A model generated the notes under the pieces. That model was not told the DNA's origin. It ran no database searches and saw only the letters and a program-made list of their open reading frames with translations. DNA of 64,000 nt from Filifactor alocis ATCC 35896 (GTDB lineage: Bacteria; Bacillota; Clostridia; Peptostreptococcales; Filifactoraceae), in contig NC_016630.1 of the NCBI RefSeq assembly GCF_000163895.2, positions 124,001 through 188,000 on the forward strand, given 5' to 3'. Each line of letters starts with the position of its first letter. Within the stretch, counting starts at the first letter, position 1. Positions 18,513 to 28,258 of the stretch are shown in pieces. The translations under genes were made by a program, and so were the position numbers.

Positions 18513-18962
18513 ATGCAGGGTATTCATCAATTGTTACAGAATAAAGTGCTTGGAGTAGCAATATTGTGTTGGTTTGTTGCACAAACTCTTAAAGTGATTT
18601 TTACGATTATAATAGATAGGAGATTTGATTTTACCAGATTTGTCGGTTCGGGTGGAATGCCAAGTTCTCACTCTTCTTTTGTGATTGGATTGGCAAATTC
18701 AGTTGGATTGACAGAGGGTTATGATTCTACAATATTTGCGCTTTCTCTTGTGTTTGCGTTGGTAGTGATGTATGATGCGGCAGGAGTGAGACAATCTGTG
18801 GGACAACAAGCTGTTATTTTAAACCAGTTGTTTGATATGTCAGATAAACAAAGCAAAGTGTGGAGAGATTATGATAAATTAAAAGAATTGGTGGGACATA
18901 CACCTATTGAAGTTTTTTTTGGTGCATTGTTAGGAATTATTCTATCTACAGTTTTGATATAA
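18513..18962 (+). CDS. Divergent PAP2-family membrane protein (DUF212, YuiD-like)
   Basis: A 149-residue protein with three or four hydrophobic segments. The signature GSGGMPSSHSSFVIGLA is the acid-phosphatase-like motif of the DUF212 group, together with YDAAGVRQSVGQQA and GHTPIEVFFGALLGI. It starts 5 bases after the prenyl synthase gene. A role as a lipid pyrophosphate phosphatase, suggested by that neighbour, is inference only. Confidence 0.9.
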   Translation: MQGIHQLLQNKVLGVAILCWFVAQTLKVIFTIIIDRRFDFTRFVGSGGMPSSHSSFVIGLANSVGLTEGYDSTIFALSLVFALVVMYDAAGVRQSVGQQAVILNQLFDMSDKQSKVWRDYDKLKELVGHTPIEVFFGALLGIILSTVLI

Positions 18963-18980
18963 TAGAGAAAGTAGTGTGGT

Positions 18981-19799
18981 GTGAAATTGAAACAACGATT
19001 AGATATTTTGTTGGTGGAAAGAAATTTTTTTACTTCCAGAGAACGAGCTAAAAGGAATATTATGGCAGGAAAAGTATTGGTTGATAACCGTGTCATAGAT
19101 AAAGCCGGAATGATGATTGATGCAGATGCTGAAATTAGAGTGAAAGAAGATGTAATCCCGTATGTTTCTCGTGGAGGATTGAAATTGGAAAAAGCCATGA
19201 AATCATTCCTTATTTCGTTAGAAAACAAAGTATGTATGGATATAGGAGCTTCTACGGGAGGTTTTACCGATTGTATGCTTCGAAACGGTGCAACACGAGT
19301 ATATTCTGTAGATGTAGGATACGGTCAATTGGATTGGAAACTACGAAATGATGATAGAGTGGTTGTTTTGGAACGCACTAATATCAGAAAATTGACAACG
19401 GAAAAAGTTGATTCACAGATAGATTTTTTTAGTATAGATGTCTCTTTTATTTCGCTAAAATTGGTATTTCCTACACTTAGAACATTTTCGAAAGAATATT
19501 TTCAATGTGTAGCATTGATTAAACCGCAATTTGAAGTAGGAAAAGAAGAAGTTGGAAAAAACGGAGTAGTTCGAGATGTATCCAAACACAAAAAGGCAAT
19601 TGAAATGTGTGTTGGATATGCAAAAGAAAATAACTTTAGAATATTAGGTCTGACATGGTCTCCTATACGAGGACCGAAGGGAAATATAGAGTATTTATTG
19701 TACTTTGATTCTTCGGAAAATGAGGATTGTATCATTGACATCGACAAGGTGGTTTCACAATCTCATGAAGAAGATAATGTAGAGGATATGTTATGTTAA
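18981..19799 (+). CDS. tlyA: TlyA-family rRNA 2'-O-methyltransferase
   Basis: A 272-residue protein with an N-terminal S4 RNA-binding domain (QRLDILLVERNFFTSRERAKRNIMAGKVLV) and a C-terminal FtsJ-like methyltransferase domain (VCMDIGASTGGFTDCMLRNGA, and FFSIDVSFISLKL). Relatives methylate cytidines in 16S and 23S rRNA; some are named haemolysins historically. The start is GTG. The stop overlaps recN by 7 bases. In many Bacillota an argR gene lies between tlyA and recN; it is absent here. Confidence 0.93.
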   Translation: MKLKQRLDILLVERNFFTSRERAKRNIMAGKVLVDNRVIDKAGMMIDADAEIRVKEDVIPYVSRGGLKLEKAMKSFLISLENKVCMDIGASTGGFTDCMLRNGATRVYSVDVGYGQLDWKLRNDDRVVVLERTNIRKLTTEKVDSQIDFFSIDVSFISLKLVFPTLRTFSKEYFQCVALIKPQFEVGKEEVGKNGVVRDVSKHKKAIEMCVGYAKENNFRILGLTWSPIRGPKGNIEYLLYFDSSENEDCIIDIDKVVSQSHEEDNVEDMLC

Positions 19800-21478
19800 A
19801 AGAAATTTACATTGAAAATTTTGCTTTGATATCGCAGTTGCATATTGATATTAATCGTGGTTTTACAGTAATTACCGGAGAAACAGGAAGCGGTAAATCC
19901 ATTATTATTGACGCAATTTCTTTGTGTTTAGGACGAAGAGGAAGCAAGGAATTTGTTCGTCATGGTGAAGATAAGGCAATTATTGAACTGAGATTAGAAA
20001 ATTTACCAAAAAAAATTGAGAAAGAGTTGTCTGAAATCGGTATTGATACAGATGGTCAACTCATTGTAACTCGTGAACTTCAAAAGGATGGGAGTTCTGT
20101 TTCCAGAATGAATCGCAGAATGGTACCTGTTAGCGTTTTGAAATCTGTTATGATGGATTTAATTACAATACACGGACAAAATGAATATGAGTCTATCACT
20201 CAGACAGACAAGCAACTTCAGTTGTTAGATAATTTTGGTAAAAGTCATATTCAAGGAAGAAAACAGGAGTATTCAAAATTATATACAGAATACATGGAAT
20301 TGTTACAACGTATTGATAAACTTTCCGAGCATAAAGACAGCGGTCAACTAACAAGAGAACTGGATTTGCTTTATTATCAGCGTGATGAAATTGAGTCTGC
20401 AATGATACAAGATGGAGAATTGGAGAAGTTAGAGGAAGAAAAAAGAAAGCTGTTACATTTTGAAAAAATTCAAGACTCTTTTAATGAGGTATATTCTTTG
20501 CTCTCTAAAAATGAACAAAATGCAATGAATCAATTGAATGAATCGATTTCTATTTTGTCTTCTGTAGAACCCTATAGTAACTTTGCATTGAATTGCAGAG
20601 AGGTTTTGCAGGAAGCATACTATATGGTAGAAGATATATCTGTTGAATTGGGAAGATGTATGGTAGCAGACAGTTATGATGAAGAACAGCTGGACGATGT
20701 TATTTCCAGATTGGATTTGCTAACCAGGTTATATCGTAAATATGGTGGCGATTATCATAAAACAAAACAATATTACGAAGAAGTTTGTGACAGAATTTAT
20801 GAAATTGAAAAAAGGGAAGATTTATTGAAAGATTACCTTGTTCAAAGAGAAAAATTAGAACATCGATTATTGCAATATGCAAAAATATTACAATCAGAGA
20901 GAAAAAAAGTTGCAAGTTCTTTAGAAAAAAGAATGATAAAAGAGTTGAGTACACTTAATTTGAAAAATACAAAGTATGAGATTCGTTTTTTTGAAAAATC
21001 TTTTTCGGACAGCGGAATAGATGAGATATCATTCTTTATCAGTTTCAATACAGGAGAAGAACCGAAACCATTTCATAAAATTGCCTCCGGGGGAGAAATT
21101 TCTCGATTCATGTTGGCATTAAAAAATATTATTTCCACAACAGATGAGATTGACACGATGATCTTTGATGAAATTGATACAGGTGTCAGTGGGGTTGCTG
21201 CAAATCAAATCGGTGAAAAGTTGCAAGAAATCGGACAATATAAACAGGTGCTTTGTATCACACATTTACCTCAAATTGCATCTTTTGGAGCACAACATTT
21301 GCTGGTTGCCAAAGAAGAAAGTCGGGGAAGTATGAATACACATATCTATGCATTAACGAAAGAAGATAGAATTAGAGAAATAGCAAAGATGACAGTTGGA
21401 GAAAATGTAACACCTATTTCATTAGAAAATGCATCAGAATTACTTCACAAAAATCAAAAGGAGAGGGAACTACAATGA
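19793..21478 (+). CDS. recN: DNA repair protein RecN
   Basis: A 561-residue SMC-like ATPase acting in double-strand break repair. Walker A is ITGETGSGKSIIIDAI, the ABC signature is KIASGGEISRFMLALK, and Walker B is DTMIFDEIDTGVSG, with H-loop CITHLPQIASF. The two coiled-coil arms lie between (residues about 160-350). The ATG overlaps the end of tlyA with AGAGGA upstream. A 4-base ATGA overlap links it to the nudix gene. Confidence 0.96.
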   Translation: MLKEIYIENFALISQLHIDINRGFTVITGETGSGKSIIIDAISLCLGRRGSKEFVRHGEDKAIIELRLENLPKKIEKELSEIGIDTDGQLIVTRELQKDGSSVSRMNRRMVPVSVLKSVMMDLITIHGQNEYESITQTDKQLQLLDNFGKSHIQGRKQEYSKLYTEYMELLQRIDKLSEHKDSGQLTRELDLLYYQRDEIESAMIQDGELEKLEEEKRKLLHFEKIQDSFNEVYSLLSKNEQNAMNQLNESISILSSVEPYSNFALNCREVLQEAYYMVEDISVELGRCMVADSYDEEQLDDVISRLDLLTRLYRKYGGDYHKTKQYYEEVCDRIYEIEKREDLLKDYLVQREKLEHRLLQYAKILQSERKKVASSLEKRMIKELSTLNLKNTKYEIRFFEKSFSDSGIDEISFFISFNTGEEPKPFHKIASGGEISRFMLALKNIISTTDEIDTMIFDEIDTGVSGVAANQIGEKLQEIGQYKQVLCITHLPQIASFGAQHLLVAKEESRGSMNTHIYALTKEDRIREIAKMTVGENVTPISLENASELLHKNQKERELQ

Positions 21479-22017
21479 ATAAAGAAAATACTATTGACAG
21501 CAAGTCTATTTACAGTGGAAAAATTGTACAGTTGAAGGTTGATACTGTTGAAATTGTAGGAAAAGGATATGCTCAAAGAGAAGTGATTTCTCATCGTGGC
21601 GGTGTTTGTTGTGTTGCAGTAACAGAAGAAAATAAAATTGTTTTAGTTCGTCAATTTCGAAAAGCTGTGGAGCAGGAACTATTGGAATTACCTGCCGGAA
21701 CATTGGAAGTGGGAGAAACTCCAAAGCAAGCAATTATTCGAGAGTTGAAGGAAGAAACAGGATATCATTTTACAGAAGTTGAGTCTATGGTGGAATTTTT
21801 TCCAAGTCCGGGATATACAAATGAATTAGGACATTTGTTTATAGGTAAGGCAAAAGACAGAGGAGAAATGGAACTGGACGGAGACGAAGAAATCGAGGTG
21901 GAGGAATTTACATTAGACGAATTGTTGAATAAAATCAATCAAGGTGAAATCAAGGATGCAAAGACAATATTGGGTATTTGTATGTATCGACTGTTTTTAG
22001 ACAAGAAGATGGAATAG
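21475..22017 (+). CDS. NUDIX hydrolase, ADP-ribose pyrophosphatase type
   Basis: A 180-residue enzyme that hydrolyses nucleoside diphosphate-linked compounds, probably ADP-ribose. The Nudix box is complete: GTLEVGETPKQAIIRELKEE followed by TGYHF. The segment EFFPSPGYTNELGHLFIG is typical of the ADP-ribose pyrophosphatase subgroup. It is coupled to recN by an ATGA overlap, a common order in Clostridia. Confidence 0.92.
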   Translation: MNKENTIDSKSIYSGKIVQLKVDTVEIVGKGYAQREVISHRGGVCCVAVTEENKIVLVRQFRKAVEQELLELPAGTLEVGETPKQAIIRELKEETGYHFTEVESMVEFFPSPGYTNELGHLFIGKAKDRGEMELDGDEEIEVEEFTLDELLNKINQGEIKDAKTILGICMYRLFLDKKME

Positions 22018-22037
22018 TTACGAAGAAGGGATTATGT

Positions 22038-23051
22038 ATGAAGTGTAATATTTTTAGAGTTCTGACATTGATTTTATTATCAATAGTTTTCTTCACAGGA
22101 TGTGTTTTCAGAGCAGATTTATCTCCGGTAGACAGCACAGATTCCAATATGCAACTTTTTGAGGTAGAAAACGGTTCTAATGTAAAGACTGTATCAAAGC
22201 AGCTGGAATCTGAAGGGTTGATTAGAAATGGAAAAGATTTTTTGAGGTATGCGAAAAAGAATAATTTGACGAATATTAAAGCTGGGAAATATCATTTTTC
22301 AAAATCCATGTCATCTCAAGAAATATTAGATAATATGGTTAACGGGAAAATATATCTCGGTGAAAAGATTATTGTTCCGGAAGGATTTGAAATCGGTCAA
22401 ATAGCAGAACGATTAGCAAAAAGCGGAATTGTTGATAAAGATAAATTTTTGGAATTAGCATCACAACCGAAGTTGTTTGAAGAACAGTATTCTTTTTTAA
22501 GAGGGATGACCCAGAAAAATTTGGAAGGGTACTTGTATCCGAACACATATTTTTTTGAAAAAAACACTTCGGAAGAAGAAGTGATTATTGCGATGTTGGA
22601 TGAATTTGACAAAGTGTATCGCATGGAATTACAACCTCTTTTGAAAGATTCGGAATTTACAATTCATCAAGCAGTCATATTAGGTTCTATTATTGAAAAA
22701 GAAGTAGCGTTAGAGAAAGACAGACCTCTTGTTTCTTCTGTTTTTCATAATCGCTTAAAAAAAGGAATGAGATTACAATCTGATGCTACAGTACAGTATG
22801 TTTTGATAGAAAGAAAAGACAAAGTGTTGTATAAAGATTTGAAAATAGAAAGTCCATATAATACTTATCGTGTAAAAGGATTGCCAATCGGTGCGATTTG
22901 TAATCCGGGGAAAAGTTCTGTTATAGCAGCTCTAAAGCCTGCTGATACAGACTATTTGTTCTTTCTAACAAAAAATGACGGAAGTAAAGAGCAGGTCTAT
23001 ACCAAAGTTTATGAAGAACATTTAGAAAATAAAAAGAAATATTTGGATTAA
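22038..23051 (+). CDS. mltG: Endolytic murein transglycosylase MltG (YceG-like)
   Basis: A 337-residue protein that cleaves nascent glycan strands. The N-terminal hydrophobic stretch ends in FFTGC, a plausible lipobox, or it serves as a membrane anchor. A LysM-like region follows (ENGSNVKTVSKQLESEG), then the catalytic part with SIIEKEVALEKDRPLVSSVF, the catalytic Glu within IIEKE, and SPYNTYRVKGLPIGAICNPG. The start at 22038 has GAAGAAGGG upstream; a longer in-frame extension overlapping the nudix gene lacks support. It is followed by trmR and trhP, as in the Bacillus yrrL-yrrM-yrrN/O region. Confidence 0.93.
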   Translation: MKCNIFRVLTLILLSIVFFTGCVFRADLSPVDSTDSNMQLFEVENGSNVKTVSKQLESEGLIRNGKDFLRYAKKNNLTNIKAGKYHFSKSMSSQEILDNMVNGKIYLGEKIIVPEGFEIGQIAERLAKSGIVDKDKFLELASQPKLFEEQYSFLRGMTQKNLEGYLYPNTYFFEKNTSEEEVIIAMLDEFDKVYRMELQPLLKDSEFTIHQAVILGSIIEKEVALEKDRPLVSSVFHNRLKKGMRLQSDATVQYVLIERKDKVLYKDLKIESPYNTYRVKGLPIGAICNPGKSSVIAALKPADTDYLFFLTKNDGSKEQVYTKVYEEHLENKKKYLD

Positions 23052-23254
23052 AAAGCAACTGTTGATTAAAATAAAATGATATATTGATAGAATGTAGGAT
23101 AAAGACATGAAAATGATGGAGCCTGATTTATAATTCTTGCAGGAAGTCATGTTCACTTCTTTATTTAAAAAGATTGAAAAAATAAATCAATGTTGATATG
23201 ATTGTAGAAAATTTTAGAAAAATTATTTGAAATGTGAATAGAGGATTCATTGAT

Positions 23255-23926
23255 ATGGAAATTGTCGAAAAGCATGTAGAAAATTATATAAAAGAACATA
23301 TTCCTACTAAAGATTCTTTTTTTTGTGAGATGGAACAGTATGCAAAGGAATATTATGTACCGATTATATCTCCGGAGAGTCTTAGATTTTTGGAGACAAT
23401 TTTGTTGTTGCATAAGCCCAAAAAAATTTTGGAAATAGGAACTGCGATTGGATATTCTGCATTAAATTTTTGCAGGATTCTAAAAGGTGACTGTACTGTA
23501 ACAACCTATGAGAGAAATCAAAAACGATATGATACAGCAAAAGCTTTTATTACTAGAAGTGAGTATTCAAATAATATTGATGTGGTTTATAGCGACGCGA
23601 CGGAAGGAATAGATTTAGGGGACGCAATATATGATATGGCTTTTATTGATGCAGGAAAATCACAATATCAATTTTTCTTTGATCAAATTTATCCTCATAT
23701 CAAAAAAGGCGGTATATTGGTTTCTGACAATGTACTTTTTAGAGGAGAGGTTTGTCAAAAGAGTGAATTGGATGTAACAAAAAGAAATCGTACCATTTAT
23801 CGACGAATGAACAACTATCTGTCTTTTTTGATGACAGAAAACAATAGATTTCACACCTCACTGATTCCAATTGGGGATGGAATGGCAGTAACAATCAAAA
23901 TGGAGGATGAAATGACTTTGCGTTAA
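23255..23926 (+). CDS. trmR: O-methyltransferase, likely tRNA 5-hydroxyuridine methyltransferase TrmR
   Basis: A 223-residue SAM-dependent O-methyltransferase of the catechol-OMT-like family. Motif I is KKILEIGTAIGYSALNF; the metal/catalytic Asp lies in MAFIDAGKSQYQFFFDQIYP and SDNVLFRGEV. Bacillus YrrM, with the same fold and neighbours (mltG before, U32 protein after), makes 5-methoxyuridine at tRNA position 34, which supports the TrmR assignment. The ATG at 23255 follows AGAGGA; a GTG at 23234 would add 7 residues. Confidence 0.87.
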   Translation: MEIVEKHVENYIKEHIPTKDSFFCEMEQYAKEYYVPIISPESLRFLETILLLHKPKKILEIGTAIGYSALNFCRILKGDCTVTTYERNQKRYDTAKAFITRSEYSNNIDVVYSDATEGIDLGDAIYDMAFIDAGKSQYQFFFDQIYPHIKKGGILVSDNVLFRGEVCQKSELDVTKRNRTIYRRMNNYLSFLMTENNRFHTSLIPIGDGMAVTIKMEDEMTLR

Positions 23927-23975
23927 TCTAAGAAAAGAAAATGAGATGATTAAAAAATTAAGGAAGGACATAGGG

Positions 23976-25217
23976 ATGAAAAAAATTGAGTTACTTTCTC
24001 CTGCCGGAGATTTAGAAAAACTGAAAATGGCAATTATATACGGTGCGGATGCGGTTTATATCGGAGGAACCAACTTTGGACTTCGTGTAGCATCTAAAAA
24101 TTTTACAGATGAATCTATGCAGGAAGGGATTGAGTTTGCACATAGCCATGGAAAAAAAGTCTATGTAACTTGCAATATTATACCTCATAATGAAGATTTG
24201 GTAGGATTGGAAGATTATCTGAAAAAACTTTATAAAATGGGTGTGGATGCTATTATCGTTTCTGATCCCGGTATTTTTATGATTGCAAGACAAACAGTGC
24301 CTGAGTTAGAGATTCACATCAGTACACAGGCAAACAACACAAATTATCAAAGTGCTTTATTTTGGTATCAACAAGGAGCAAAAAGAGTTGTTACAGCACG
24401 AGAACTGTCCTTTGAAGAAGTCAGAGAGATTAGAGATAGAATTCCGAAAGATATGGACATCGAATCTTTTGTTCATGGTGCAATGTGTATTTCTTATTCC
24501 GGACGTTGCCTGATTAGCAACTATATGACAGGAAGAGATGCGAACCGTGGAGAATGTGCACATCCATGTCGTTGGAATTATGTTTTAATGGAACAAAATA
24601 GAGAGGGAGAATATTATCCTGTAGAGGAAGATGAGCATGGAACCTATTTTTTCAATTCGAAAGACTTATGTATGATTGAATATATTCCGGAAATTGTAGA
24701 GTCGGGAATTACAAGTCTGAAAATAGAAGGAAGGGTAAAAACAGCATATTATGTGGCAACGGTAACAAGAGCATATCGTATGGCACTAGACGAATATCTG
24801 AAAGATCCTCAAAATTATAAATTCCGTCCGGAGTGGTTAGACGAGTTGAAAAAAGCAAGTTATCGTGATTTTACAACTGGTTTCTATCAAGATAAACCTA
24901 CAGGGAAAGATCAGAACTACGGAACGAGCTCCTACATTCGAAATTATGATTTTGTAGGAGTTGTAAAAGATTATGATAAAGAAAAAAATTTGATTCAAGT
25001 AGAGATTCGAAACAGATTGTTTAAAGATGATGAAATTGAGATGATTGGTCCAAATGTTCCAACGGAATATCTCAAAGTCAATGCGATGTATGATGAGGAT
25101 ATGCAAGAGGTTCAAGTTGCACCACGACCAATGGAATTATTGTGGTTGGATTTGGGAACTTCTGCAAAAGAGAACTATATTTTACGGAAGAAAGCAGCAA
25201 ATGCGATTATCGAATAA
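23976..25217 (+). CDS. trhP: U32-family protein, likely tRNA hydroxylation protein P
   Basis: A 413-residue member of the peptidase U32 family. It starts with the hallmark MKKIELLSPAGDLEKL and has GADAVYIGGTNFGLR, then the U32 signature ESFVHGAMCISYSGRCLIS, and further Cys residues in GECAHPCRWNY that can hold an Fe-S cluster. In Bacillus the YrrN/YrrO proteins of this family hydroxylate U34 of tRNA using prephenate. Placement directly after trmR supports that pathway rather than a protease role. The start at 23976 fits the family N-terminus and has AAGGA upstream. Confidence 0.87.
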   Translation: MKKIELLSPAGDLEKLKMAIIYGADAVYIGGTNFGLRVASKNFTDESMQEGIEFAHSHGKKVYVTCNIIPHNEDLVGLEDYLKKLYKMGVDAIIVSDPGIFMIARQTVPELEIHISTQANNTNYQSALFWYQQGAKRVVTARELSFEEVREIRDRIPKDMDIESFVHGAMCISYSGRCLISNYMTGRDANRGECAHPCRWNYVLMEQNREGEYYPVEEDEHGTYFFNSKDLCMIEYIPEIVESGITSLKIEGRVKTAYYVATVTRAYRMALDEYLKDPQNYKFRPEWLDELKKASYRDFTTGFYQDKPTGKDQNYGTSSYIRNYDFVGVVKDYDKEKNLIQVEIRNRLFKDDEIEMIGPNVPTEYLKVNAMYDEDMQEVQVAPRPMELLWLDLGTSAKENYILRKKAANAIIE

Positions 25218-25292
25218 TTGATAAAAATAATTTGAAAAACAAAAAACTTCAATATAAAAAATTAAAATTTTTAGAATAATTTAGTATTTACA

Positions 25293-25321
25293 TTGACATA
25301 AAAATTAATCACGATTAGAAT
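25293..25321 (+). promoter_or_regulatory. Sigma-A type promoter for rny
   Basis: TTGACA (25293-25298), a 17-base spacer and TAGAAT (25316-25321). It lies within the 180-base gap before rny and gives a leader of about 80 bases. The leader contains a short TATCTT/AAGATA hairpin with a T6 tail that could act as a weak attenuator. Confidence 0.7.
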
Positions 25322-25397
25322 ATAACTGTATCTTGTGATTTTTTAAGATATTTTTTAACTGGAAATGAATAAAAAGTGAAAACGAGAAGAAAAGGAG

Positions 25398-26987
25398 GTG
25401 GATAACATCGAACCGATTACAATTATAGTAGGTGCTCTTTTTGGACTCGTTGGGTTGTTGATTGGATATATTATTCGAAAAAATATAGCAGAAGGAAAGC
25501 TAAAGCAAGCAGAAACTGTTGCGGATCAGATTATATCAAAAGCAAATGAGCAAGCTGAGAGTATAAAGAGCGATGCGAAAAGAAAAATTAAAGATGCTGA
25601 AGCAATGAAAAAGGAGAAACTTCTGGAAGCAAAAGAAGAATCCCATAGAATCAAACAGGAAGCTGATCGCGAATACAAGGAACGTAGGATAGAGTTGCAA
25701 AAGTTCGAAGATCGAGTGATTCAAAAGGAAGCTACTTTGGATAAAAAAATGAGTCAATTAGAAGCGAGAGAAACAAAGCTTTTTGATAAAGTAAAAGAAG
25801 TAGAGTCCAGGGAAGAAGAAGTGGAACATATCAAAGCGGAACAACTTGAAAAATTGGAGAATATCTCTAATTTGACAGTAGAAGAGGCAAAAGAACAAAT
25901 TATTTCCAATGTTGAAAAAGATGTTCGTCGAGAACTATCAGTAATGATTAAGGACATGGAAGCTGAGGCAAAAGACCAAGCAGATAAAAAAGCAAGGGAA
26001 ATCGTATCTTATGCGATTCAAAAATGTGCAGCTGACCATGTGGCAGAGACTACAGTTAGTGTAGTAAACCTTCCTAATGATGAAATGAAAGGTAGAATTA
26101 TCGGAAGAGAAGGAAGAAATATCAGAACATTGGAAAGCTTGACAGGGGTAGATTTTATTATTGATGATACTCCGGAAGCAGTTGTATTATCAGCTTTTGA
26201 TCCGATTAGAAGAGAAATTGCTCGTATTGCACTGGAAAAATTGATTTCTGATGGTCGAATTCATCCGGCACGTATTGAAGAAATGGTGGAAAAAGCAAAA
26301 GAAGAGATTGAGGTAATCTTGAAGGAAGAAGGAGAAAAGGCTGTTTTTGAAACAGGAGTATACGGTCTTCATCCGGAATTGGTAAAATTATTGGGAAGGT
26401 TGCATTTTAGAACAAGTTATGGTCAAAATGTTCTAAAACATTCTATTGAAATTGCACATCTTACTTCTATTATGGCGACAGAACTTGGCGCAGATGCTAA
26501 GATTGCTAAAAGAGCAGGTTTGTTGCATGATATCGGAAAAGCATTAGACCACGAAATCGAAGGAACTCATGTAGAGATTGGAATGGATTTATTGAAGAGA
26601 TACAAAGAATCTGAAGAAGTAATTCATGCGATGTCTACACATCACGGAGATTATGAGCCAAGAACAGTGGAAGCAGTGTTGGTAACAGCAGCAGATGCAA
26701 TTTCTGCAGCAAGACCTGGAGCAAGAGGAGAAACATTAGAGGCGTATATAAAACGACTAGAAAAGCTGGAAGAGATTTCTAATAGCTTTGAAGGCGTAGA
26801 TAAATCCTATGCAATCCAAGCGGGTAGAGAAGTTAGAATTTTGGTAAAACCGGATAAGATAGATGATGATTACTTACCATTATTAGCTCGAAATGTAAAA
26901 AAACAAATTGAAGAGCAAATGGAGTATCCGGGACAAATTAAAGTCAGCATTATCCGTGAAACCAGAGCTGTTGACTATGCAAAATAA
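25398..26987 (+). CDS. rny: Ribonuclease Y
   Basis: A membrane-anchored endoribonuclease that starts mRNA decay. The N-terminal membrane segment is GALFGLVGLLIGYIIRK, a long coiled coil follows (residues about 30-200, Lys/Glu/Ala-rich), then the KH domain with GRIIGREGRNIR and the HD domain with LLHDIGKALDHE. Length (about 526-529) is normal. The start is uncertain: GTG at 25398 overlaps the ribosome site AAAGGAGGTG, whereas an in-frame AUC at 25407 stands 6 bases after it, the ideal distance. A strong terminator follows. Confidence 0.95.
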   Translation: MDNIEPITIIVGALFGLVGLLIGYIIRKNIAEGKLKQAETVADQIISKANEQAESIKSDAKRKIKDAEAMKKEKLLEAKEESHRIKQEADREYKERRIELQKFEDRVIQKEATLDKKMSQLEARETKLFDKVKEVESREEEVEHIKAEQLEKLENISNLTVEEAKEQIISNVEKDVRRELSVMIKDMEAEAKDQADKKAREIVSYAIQKCAADHVAETTVSVVNLPNDEMKGRIIGREGRNIRTLESLTGVDFIIDDTPEAVVLSAFDPIRREIARIALEKLISDGRIHPARIEEMVEKAKEEIEVILKEEGEKAVFETGVYGLHPELVKLLGRLHFRTSYGQNVLKHSIEIAHLTSIMATELGADAKIAKRAGLLHDIGKALDHEIEGTHVEIGMDLLKRYKESEEVIHAMSTHHGDYEPRTVEAVLVTAADAISAARPGARGETLEAYIKRLEKLEEISNSFEGVDKSYAIQAGREVRILVKPDKIDDDYLPLLARNVKKQIEEQMEYPGQIKVSIIRETRAVDYAK

Positions 26988-27014
26988 ATGATAAACTATT
27001 CATTTCTTATTCAT

Positions 27015-27047
27015 AAAAAACCGGAGATTATCAATCTCCGGTTTTTT
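27015..27047 (+). terminator. Strong terminator of rny
   Basis: A perfect 15-bp stem (AAAAAACCGGAGATT / AATCTCCGGTTTTTT) with a 3-base loop. The T-run is part of the right arm; because the left arm is A-rich it could also work on the other strand. The 240 bases between it and the sirtuin gene show nothing I can name. Confidence 0.92.
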
Positions 27048-27284
27048 GTATGTTGAAAGCAATGAATTGACGAATACCTCAATATATCCATGAGGTTGAT
27101 GAAAAATTTTTGTTATATCAGTTAAAGGATTTAACGGCTATGGGATATATTTTGTGCTATCATCATTTACTTGATTGAGCATAAAAATCAGCATTTCTGT
27201 AGTTGATTTTACTTGTTTTACATAGAAATAGTTTTGTTGTTAATAGAGAGTTTCGATTTTTGATATTCAAAATTGAAAACAACT

Positions 27285-28022
27285 CTATAGTTGAGATACT
27301 ATCCTGCTCAAAACATCGCCGATACTGTCTCTGAAGATAAGATTTGCCATAGAGTCATAGGTAGTTTCATCACGATTAATGAGAACAAGTTTGTTGTTTT
27401 TGTAGTAACGTACGAGTGATGCAGCAGGATATACTACTAAGGACGTTCCGCCTACTATCAAAATATCAGTATGTTCAATATAGTAGATTGCTTTTTCAAA
27501 AACAGACATATTCAAAGCCTCTTGATACAACGTAACATCGGGTTTGATGATATTTCCACAGTCTTTGCAGAATGGAATGTCAGAAATAGGATAGATATCA
27601 TCCAAAGAATAGTATTTTCCACAACCTGTACAATGATTATGCAAAACACTTCCATGCAGTTCAAGAACATTTCGGGAGCCTGCCAGTTGATGAAGTCCAT
27701 CAATATTTTGTGTAATAATCGCTTTTAACTTTCCTAATTCTTCTAATTTTGCAAGTGCAAGATGGGCATTGTTGGGTTTGGCATCCTTGTAAATCATTTT
27801 ATCGTTATAGAATTCATAAAATTCTTTGGTATGTTCAAAGAAAAATGGACTGCTCAAAATTTCTTCTGCTGAAAAATTTCCAATGTGCATATTATAGAGT
27901 CCGGTATTGCTCCGAAAATCCGGTATATTACTCTCTGTTGAAACACCTGCTCCCCCTAAAAAGACAATATTATTGGAGTTTTTTATCATGGAATAAAATT
28001 TTTCCATTTCCGGATTCATCAT
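27285..28022 (-). CDS. Sir2-family NAD-dependent protein deacylase
   Basis: A 245-residue sirtuin that removes acyl groups from lysines using NAD. Motifs: FLGGAGVSTESNIPDFRS (NAD binding), ITQNIDGLHQLAGS, the catalytic His in LELHGSV, the zinc ribbon CTGC ... CKDC, and IVGGTSLVVYPAASL. All catalytic residues are present. Two ATGs (28022, 28019) are possible; the upstream GTG at 28031 lacks a spaced ribosome site. It is the only minus-strand gene in the 9-40 kb stretch. Confidence 0.94.
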   Translation of the reverse strand: MMNPEMEKFYSMIKNSNNIVFLGGAGVSTESNIPDFRSNTGLYNMHIGNFSAEEILSSPFFFEHTKEFYEFYNDKMIYKDAKPNNAHLALAKLEELGKLKAIITQNIDGLHQLAGSRNVLELHGSVLHNHCTGCGKYYSLDDIYPISDIPFCKDCGNIIKPDVTLYQEALNMSVFEKAIYYIEHTDILIVGGTSLVVYPAASLVRYYKNNKLVLINRDETTYDSMANLIFRDSIGDVLSRIVSQL

Positions 28023-28258
28023 AAATATCACTTCTTTCTTAAAAAATTAATTTGCTTATGTTTATTATACAATATAAAATACAGTATTTAAAATATTTCT
28101 ATTTATGATGTTCAATTGTAACACTATAATTTTGTATCTCTGTCAAAAAGAGGATAATTTTCTTATGAGATTTAGAGTTCATGTGATATCATATAGATAG
28201 CAAAATTAAGTTATCAATAGAAAAATGTTATTAATAACATTTAACTTAGGAGGGAAAC

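Noticed and set aside
21978..22037. N-terminal extension of MltG overlapping the nudix gene
   Set aside because: The signal/anchor segment and ribosome site fit the ATG at 22038; the extra 20 residues would hide the signal peptide.
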